Source: Centroberyx gerrardi
Lineage: Eukaryota > Chordata > Actinopteri > Beryciformes > Berycidae
DNA: 64,000 bases
Direction of reading: 5' to 3'
NCBI RefSeq assembly: GCF_048128805.1
Contig: NC_136012.1
Location: 15,179,725 to 15,243,724, forward strand
Made by a program: the position numbers and the translations under genes. This document shows positions 38,229 to 64,000 of the stretch, piece by piece (the stretch's first letter is position 1; each line of letters begins with the position of its first letter). The notes under the pieces are model-generated. The model was not told where the DNA came from. It made no database searches and saw nothing but the letters and a program-made list of their open reading frames with translations.

Positions 38229-38421
38229 GACTATCCTAAAAATGGAGCTGGTGTGAGGTAAAATTATCTTTTGTGGTGTCCAAAAGTGTATAGATGAGAA
38301 GAAGAGTATAGAAGCACAAGAAGAGTATAGTTTGTTTGCATCTGTGTTTAGTCCAACCAGTTTATGTTCCTATGTACATGTAATTAGTTCAATTAAATCA
38401 TATACATGCACAGGCACAAAG

Positions 38422-38422
<1 letters not shown>

Positions 38423-38482
<60 letters not shown>
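38423..38482 (+). repeat. (CA)n microsatellite
   Basis: About 29 CA units. Confidence 0.95.
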
Positions 38483-38484
<2 letters not shown>

Positions 38485-40648
38485 CCTAATGACATGAATC
38501 AAACATCACCGGATGGACTCCTGTTGGCTCTGGGCCATTAAATACATTATGATAAGGGCACACATTAAAATTGCCATGGGCTCTAATTAGAGGTAAAGGG
38601 CTTTCCTCTGAACTCAGACGGCCTCATTTGAGTGGACTCACCGCTGTGGGAGACTCATAAGGGATTCTCTCATCATTGATCTGAATAAACATGATAGGTC
38701 AAAACCTCGCCGTTATCATGGAGTAAACAAGATGAGAGGAAATGATACCCCAGCTGATCTGTGATTGATTTTGACTGTCTGCTGTAACAGCAACCCAGCT
38801 GTGCTGAACACTGAGCCCTAAACACTGCTCATTTTCAGTCTAATCAAAGATCTATATTCAAAATTGTAGTGACATTACATTTTGGGGTTTAGTGTATAAG
38901 AAGGTTTGTATAAAAAGGACTGGTGAAAAGTGCAATGAAAAGAGAGCGGAGGAACATTTAGGATAGAAGAGTTAAACCATAGTCCACCCATCACCTCTCT
39001 TCTCTCCCTCCCCCTCCCAGATGACATTTTTCCTCTCATTAATCATTTATGGTGACCTTTTGCTGCCAGAGGCAAGTACCTCGATCAGAGGAACACTTAA
39101 CCATATAACCCACCACCAGTCCCTATAGGCTAGTGACAGCCCCTAGCCTATAGTCATATATATCGTATACTTCTAATGTTGACTATTTTCACAACATTCT
39201 TCAACCCTCTGGCGTCGTGTGGAGGACTAACAGTTAAACATAACAGTTCAGTCAGTCAGTTCAGTCAATCAGCCAGAGTGCCTTAAGTGCTCATACTTGG
39301 TAGGCTATTGGTGAAGACTGCAGACAGTAAGATAAAAAAAAAAAATGTGCATACAAGATTTGAGGTGGCGGTTTTGATTAATGGAGTGTCACCTTTTCCT
39401 CCTTTGAAGGTATTGTTCTAGTTTTCTATTTGCTTGAGGCAAAAACTCTGAGGAGCGCACTTGTCTTTCTTCTCAACTGATTAAATTTTACTTGAGGATG
39501 CTGATATCTTGTTTCTCTCTCAAATGCATTACAAAGCTAGACACATTTGTTCATAGTGTGTTTTTTTTTTTTTTTACTACAATATCTGTTACTCTAAAAT
39601 AGCATGGTCAATATCAAGAGAAGCACTTGTATCGGTGCTGTGTTGAAACAAAAAATGGTACATCATTGCACTGTGATAATAGATCAGGAATGTTAAAATG
39701 ACACCTAACAATGGAGTTCAGGATAAAGATCGGCTGAAAGAGGAAAATCTGAGCAGACTGTACAGAAAAATAGAGAGCAAATGGATGAGAAAAGTAGTGA
39801 GATCTTCAACATCACAAGTGAGAAAAACAACTCAGGCTTAATTAGGTCATTATTCAAGGCAGGGGTGCTTTCAGCAGGTGAGCTCCTCTCTTCACTGCTC
39901 TCCTCGCTGTGCCCCCTCCTGCCGTGAGGGGAGGCGGGGGTGTCACCCCTGTGTTTTATCCCTCAGCCAATCATCATCTCTAATGAATGACACTCCACAG
40001 GAAGTGACATGCTAGTTAACACTAATTATGCTCAGCAGGAGAGGCTGGCTGCAATTAGGCTACATGCTAAACCTTTCCCTGCCAATGCCCCGTCTCCCTC
40101 TGAGTAACCGTTACCCTGCCCTCCCTTTGGTGCTTTGGAGGCTCACCCCTCTCTTCAGTCCACAGAGAACCAAGCAGGATGTGTGTGTGTGTGTGTGTGT
40201 GCTTGTTTTTGTGTTGAGGGAAGGTTGGTTCAGGGGGTCTGGACTTGATATTTAGCGGTCTTTTGATTAGAATAAATCTAAGCCTTTCATCTCAGTAAAG
40301 GATATAGAGAGCTAAAGGGCAGCATCTTTCAGCATCTCCAACAGTACTAAGAGGGGGCCTCATTTCACCCTACTTTTCTATCGATCCACAATCAGTCGTT
40401 TAAAGCAAAGGGTTGCAGGGTAATGCACAGGGTGCCAGCTCTTCAGAGGAGTGAAGTTAAGCTGCATTGTAGCTGAACAAATGTTCAAAAGGCCACATAC
40501 TGAGGAGTGCTGTGGCTTTCCCAGCACCTTCACATTAGAAGACGCCCCGCAGCCTCTCCCCTGCCCCCTTCAAAGTTCTGGCTTCTGACAAATTGTCCCC
40601 TTCCTAAAGTGATGTATGATTATTTCCTACAATACAGTCAAAATGAGG

Positions 40649-40997
40649 GTCACACTTTATTTGGACAGTCCAATGTTGATACTCAACTTCCTATCAAATG
40701 ACTATAATGTGCAACTAAAAGGTCTACTGACTTGGCTAGCTAGCAAGCACGGATTTCCTACTTTTGTGTTGACCCAGAGACATCATGCCTAATGTTGACT
40801 TGGGGACTTTTATTTATGTTCAGGGGCAATGTTAGGACTGGGTTTAGGTTTAAAAATGGGGTCAGGGTTAGGGTTGGGGTCAGGGTTAGTCTAACTAAGG
40901 TCAGGTTTAGGGTTACATAGTCTGTGGGGATGCATCAAATAGGCAAGTGATGCATTATTAGTTTATCAACATTGGACTATACAAATAAAGTGTTACA
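40649..40997. mobile_element. 349-bp TIR element with target duplication
   Basis: Left end GTCACACTTTATTTGGACAG, then TCCAATGTTGATA. The reverse complement of the right end is TGTAACACTTTATTTGTATA, then GTCCAATGTTGATA. It is flanked by AAAATGAGG at 40640-40648 and 40998-41006. Non-coding interior with GGGTTAGGGTT-like stretches. The 8-9 bp duplication suggests a hAT-type mobiliser. Confidence 0.85.
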
Positions 40998-41959
40998 AAA
41001 ATGAGGTTTGCAGCAGGGGAATCAGGTCACAATGTACATGTGCCATTTTCAGTTGGCCAAAATCAGTTGTAACTTTTATTTTTCCATGTACATAAATAAA
41101 TAGTTTGCAAAAAACTTCAAAGCGCTGGTGAGGTCACTGGAGGGGGGCTTCGAGGATTTCACTGAGGTAGTTCTTAGTCTGTGGGTGAGGTGGACGGCTG
41201 TTTGTGACAGGAAAAAAAACTAGATCAGGGAAATAAAACTGACTAGACAATAAGTTCTACAACAGCAGCTGGTGCTAGACAGGCTGTACATTAGTCTTCA
41301 TGACATCTCTTCCTCCGATACATCTGCCTGCTGCTATCCTGGGCATGGGAGAGTGAGATATAATAAGAACCAGTTCTGGAGCCGCCAGCGAGGGCTGGAT
41401 AGGCACAATGTGAGGACTTTTGTCTAAGACTGTTGAAGTTACTAAAACAAACATGTATGTCAGCCATGTTGTCCCCATGGATTAGACCAGACATTATTAT
41501 GAGTAATTTTTGCTGTGGAAAGCCTGAACAAAAACCCCTGGTCTAATGGTGTCGACACAATGCTACTTATTGCTATACAGATCCGACACAACAAATATTA
41601 TGGTGTTGCTAATGAGGAATATTGAGTGATGTCATTTCAGTGTATGGATACTTGTACATTTTTTTTTTTTTTAGCTTAGTGGAAGGTAAGTTGAGAGCAT
41701 ATTGGGTAAGGGCTGCATTTTTTTTAATTTGTTCAGCAAATTTGTCGCTGTTTTTATGGTTTGGTTTTGGGCAATATTTTGATTATTGAAGTTGTATGTA
41801 ACAGTTTAAAAGTGTTTCTCCTTCAGTGAGTAAACATACTATTTAACATGCTAATTCTGGTGTTATAAGTGCACTATATTCCACAACTGATGCAGAAAAT
41901 TTGTTTTTAAATCCTGGTATGAACAAGATGGTGTGTATTGTACAAACACAAACCAACTA

Positions 41960-43304
41960 AAATGTAGTTTCTTTTCATCTGTTTATTTGAATTCCAGTTG
42001 AAGGCACAGTGTTTCATACTGCATCTGAGTTTGCATAGGTCTGATAAGAAGGTAAAACATGGTAACTGATATATTTCCATACGTCACATGAAACCGGGTG
42101 GGTCCCCAAGCAGTCAAATTGCAAATTTTCACAATTTTTAACAGTACCTTGAAAATGCCAAAAGTTGCTCAAGTCACTGTTAGGGAAGCCTTCGGTCAGA
42201 GTAACATTGTCTTCTCAGATAGAAGAACATATTCCAAAGCTCTGCATGGCATTTTGGTCAAGAGGGAAACTCCCACTGAACAGTTTCGGTAACATCTTTG
42301 GACAAACACGCTAACTGAATTCACTTACTTACGCAATGCAATGTTTGACTGTAAATGAAAATCATGTTGCCATTTTAAGGACATTTAACAGCTGGATGTA
42401 AAATAAACCAAGGCTCATTTATGTTCATAAAACACAATTATCTGGAATGTTGCCCAGGACGAGGACAACTACCTCACTGATTGTCAGTGTCAGAACAGAA
42501 GTAATACAATCTAGGTCCGGATGGTCACCTTAAAAATATTCAGCACAGCTGTTAAAAGTGCAATTTCACACACAATATAAAACATGAAATAAAGAAAAAA
42601 AAAAATTCCAAAACAGTTATTGCTACATATTAGACATGTATCCCTCATCATAAGCTTACGCATATACTTACAGCATGCATGTAGGACTATCAATGGGTTC
42701 TTATGAGCCCAGTTCAAATCTTTTACTCATTTACTCACACATAAGAAGCATAAGGACCTTACAGGCATGTTTTCTTAATATAAGATATCCCCTTACAGCT
42801 CATGCTCTTGTAGAAACACCATGTTTAGTACATAGGCTACACTGTAAACATTTTCCTTTGCTTTGTGAATAAATACTCCTGGAACAGTGTTTCAACACTG
42901 CCGACACACATGTAACAACTCAACAAGTCTGTTACAATAAAGTTCTTCAATTCACAAGTATAGAGGATGTCTGTTTCAAGTGGGTAAAGCAGACACATCG
43001 GGCTAATTTACAAAACACTGGTTAAGCCTAAATCTTAGACTAAAAACATATTCATTGGATTAGCTCCAGTGAACGTGTAACATAGTCTGTGACTTGCCTT
43101 AACTCTACCATTTTCCCTAAACACACATCAGTGCCTGTAAGTACATAGACTGCAATTCTACAGATCCAGGGTGTCAACTGGTCATCATGTCCCACAGTGC
43201 AATGTTCCCTCTTTTAGCCAGTGGTTAATATTCAAAAAGACAGTTGGAGACAGGCCATTATGTGATGTAAGTGGTGGTCCACAACTTCTCCCTGAGCTCT
43301 TGGT
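41960..43304 (-). other. adam19: Inferred adam19 3' UTR
   Basis: The first AATAAA on the - strand downstream of the stop is at 41982-41987 (TTTATT on the given strand); a second is at 41075-41080. No coding signal is seen in between. Extent is inferred. Confidence 0.45.
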
Positions 43305-61464
<18,160 letters not shown>

Positions 61465-61680
61465 TTAGTAAACTGAGACATAAATGTGCAAAGACTGAGC
61501 GGCCTATATCACATCAACTGGTGGAACGCCGTCGGTTTGACATGGCGATGAGCCGCTGCTCTTCTGAATGAGATGCTTGCAGACCGCGGGGCGCAAATCT
61601 CTTTCATTCTAGCAACGCCTCCTTCTCCGTACCTCCTGCATTACGCACGGAGAGAGGAGAAGACTGGGGTATGATCAGAG
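61465..61680 (-). promoter_or_regulatory. adam19: Probable adam19 promoter and 5' UTR
   Basis: Sequence just upstream of exon 1 is richer in CpG (for example 61525-61660) than its surroundings. No TATA box was assigned. The start site is unknown. Confidence 0.4.
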
Positions 61681-63616
61681 GTGAGGCAAGGCAGGGTCTG
61701 ATGAAAAGATATTTTAGCCATAAGCCATTAAAATCACAATTACAGCGATACGCCTAATAGTAGCCTAGAACTAATAATAATAGTAATAATACTAATAATA
61801 ACAATAATACAAAATAGTTAAATGTTATTCTTCAAACAAGCAATATCATTCTTGAACAGTAGCTAAACAAAGTGGTTGCTAAAAGACAAATAACTACCGG
61901 TATGAATCGAAATTTTTGGTTGGTGCATTAATATTGAAATCAGACTGTTATGCGGCTTCAAACGTGATTCAGCCAATCAGAATTGAGGACCAGAACTTCA
62001 TTAATATCTTATTCATGAAGCACAATTAACGCATTGAGTGACACATTACTCTTTTAGCAAAGCTGGACATTTCCTTTTCCAACCGGTAGCCCAATAGGCT
62101 CAAGTAGCCTATAGCCTTGAATGTAAACACATGCTATCTTTAAATAACTCTGCTCTCATATTCTGGTTGCTAAAAGTCCTTCTGGTATTGAGCAACCATC
62201 CAGCCCCTATATCAAGTCACAATGTACAGTGTATGTTGAGTTTGCCAATGTCCCAGCTGAACTGTTCTGAGCACACAGGCAGATTTAGTGTCTCTGCCTC
62301 CAACTGAGTTTATATCGTTTGGAAAAGACTAACTTCTTCATGAGTCATGAGTATGCGTTTGTGTAGATCATACTAAACTATGGTATGGTGTAAAACAGAA
62401 TCCAAGAATGATCAAATGACAATAGAAAGGCTCTATCCTGGTTAGACATAACACACATTAGGTACAGTAACTGCTACTGTTCCTAAGCGAGGTCACAAAA
62501 ACAGAATTACACCCCGCGGTAACCGAGCCCACTACAGTAACAAAATATAGTAGGTTGTTTCCACGTAAAGCTTCCAGCAGCCATTCATACTGAGCCGGTC
62601 ATTTATAAGTGTGATAAATATGCCACAGGCCACATGTCAGATGGATAGAGTGTAGCAGGGTGTGTGAGGTATTCTTAGCGCTGGTGATGGTGCAGGCAGA
62701 TGAATCCATTCACATCCTCTAAATGGCATCCTGGCGGCATGACAAGGCCAATCTTTACTGGCAAGGTATTGACTTCTACGTTACTCCACTTAATGCTACT
62801 GCACACACATACTCTTTCCTACCAGAAACTGGCAGTAACGCTGAATCCTGAGCAGATATTCCCCCCAAATCATTAATATTCAAACACTAGGAACTCTACT
62901 GAAATGAGGACATTTGACATTCAAAACACCCACACACAGATGAAAACCCCTCAGCGCAAGAAGCACTGGTCCAAGAGGGATCGTGTTAAACAGTTTTGAG
63001 AGTTCAAGTAAGGGTAGTAGCATATATTCTAAATGCCATTCATGATATCAAATGATGATATATTTTCAGAGGTGCAGAGCAGTGCCAGATGCACACAGCG
63101 TGAGCTAGAGAGGGATGGGCAGATGTCTGTCAGTGTGACACCACGACCCGGGCAGATAACTGGCATGCCGCTCGCTACCAGCGCCAACTCAAACCGGTGT
63201 GCATGTCTTTGATACCCACTGCCACCACAGAGAGAGCACCAAAAACAGTCTGCTACCCTTTAAACAAGATTAACTGCATCATGCAATTTAAGTGATGTGA
63301 AAGAGAGCTATTTTAAGGGAATGTTACGATAAAACAGTTTAATAAATGAACGGATGAAAGTGAAGGAATGTTCCAGCTGTGAGAAAGCTCTTGTAAAAAG
63401 TCAATCAGCAATATAATACAAGGCTTCAATCTTAGACAACGCTCTGACACAGTGGGATTCATGAGGGTAATAGGTTTCATGGGTAACATTTCACACAGTC
63501 ATCCGTCTATATCAAGCTTTTTCTGTCCAATTAGAGTCACTGCTTGCATGGATCCACTTCAGCCAATCTGTCCAGTTTCAGATCTGGGCTGCTCTCCCAC
63601 ACCAGCAGAGCAGCGG

Positions 63617-63781
63617 TTAGCAGTCGTCATCCTCTAGGACGTCTGGGTGTTCCTCCCAGAACTGGTCTCCTATAATGTCACCGTGATGGGCGTGCACCTT
63701 CCTCCTGCTGCGCGTCACATGCACCTCTTTCTCCTCTTCTTCCTTTGGAAGCTTCACACGTTTAGTCACAGTTTCATCTCG
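63617..63781 (-). CDS. thg1l: tRNA-His guanylyltransferase, last coding exon (partial gene)
   Basis: The final exon encodes RDETVTKRVKLPKEEEEKEV, then RSRRKVHAHHGDIIGDQFWE and EHPDVLEDDDC before TAA at 63619-63617. Acceptor is TTCCCAG. The GDIIGDQFWEEHPDVL end matches the vertebrate THG1L C-terminus (human CDIIGDAFWKEHPEIL). The enzyme adds the 5' G at position -1 of tRNA-His in the 3'-5' direction. Only the C-terminal tail is in the window; the catalytic domain would lie beyond 64000. THG1L is also near ADAM19 at human 5q33, which supports both calls. Confidence 0.88.
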   Translation of the reverse strand, partial: RDETVTKRVKLPKEEEEKEVHVTRSRRKVHAHHGDIIGDQFWEEHPDVLEDDDC

Positions 63782-64000
63782 CTGGGAACAAGGAGAGCAA
63801 GATGAGTACAGCGATATATAACTTAAAGGAAGAATCCACCCTAAATCACTTCAACACTGTTAAAAAAGCAGCTATAAGCGATGTAACTCGCATATATGGA
63901 CCCATTCTGTTGTTTTGTGGTGTATTTTTTTCATCCTGTCAAAAACTAAGCAAACGTAGACAACATGATGTCACATAAAGATATTTTCAGTGCAGCTACA

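Larger units (their letters stand above)
38229..41981. other. Intergenic region between gpr151 and adam19 3' ends
   Basis: Contains a (CA)n run (38423-38482), an intact TIR element (40649-40997) and unique AT-rich sequence. A patch at about 39835-40090 rich in TAATTA/ATTAAT motifs might be regulatory. No gene was recognised. Confidence 0.6.

Noticed and set aside
40855-40915. Telomere-like GGGTTAGGGTT repeats
   Set aside because: Few irregular copies inside a MITE; not a telomeric array.

Overview
The window looks like teleost fish genomic DNA. The genes are vertebrate multi-exon genes with GT-AG introns. Spacing is compact: the PPP2R2B coding part spans about 18 kb. Long CA/GT and CT microsatellites are very dense, and the mobile-element debris is of fish type (L1-like and L2/Rex-like LINE pieces, short TIR elements). 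I cannot name the species.

Layout. Positions 1-14000 hold no recognisable gene, only microsatellites, a 43-bp tandem array with an 86-bp higher-order period (2980-3415), an odd promoter-plus-hairpin element (about 2040-2740) and a MITE. A CpG-rich segment at about 14040-14866 leads into ppp2r2b (+ strand, 10 coding exons, 14797-33060, 443 codons). This is the B55-beta regulatory subunit of PP2A, with a complete open frame and a roughly 2 kb 3' UTR. About 1 kb past its poly(A) signals lies single-exon gpr151 (+, 36117-37478), an orphan rhodopsin-family GPCR. Positions 37479-41900 are intergenic and contain an intact 349-bp TIR element with target duplication (40649-40997). Then comes adam19 on the - strand (61464 down to 43305): 22 coding exons are placed, with the metalloprotease, disintegrin, cysteine-rich, EGF, transmembrane and proline-rich cytoplasmic parts. 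One prodomain exon, required by the reading phase, was not found. The window ends with the last coding exon of thg1l (-, 63617-63781), a tRNA-His guanylyltransferase.

The ppp2r2b to gpr151 order and shared strand match the human 5q32 neighbourhood. adam19 and thg1l are neighbours at human 5q33. Their direct junction here implies a rearrangement or gene loss between the lineages.

The most informative non-gene structures are: a nest of mobile elements in one adam19 intron (47182-49867), where the host L1 frame can be read across the insertion point; microsatellites lying directly against splice sites of adam19 and ppp2r2b; and the unclassified 2040-2740 element. Most long ORFs outside these genes are translations of simple repeats.
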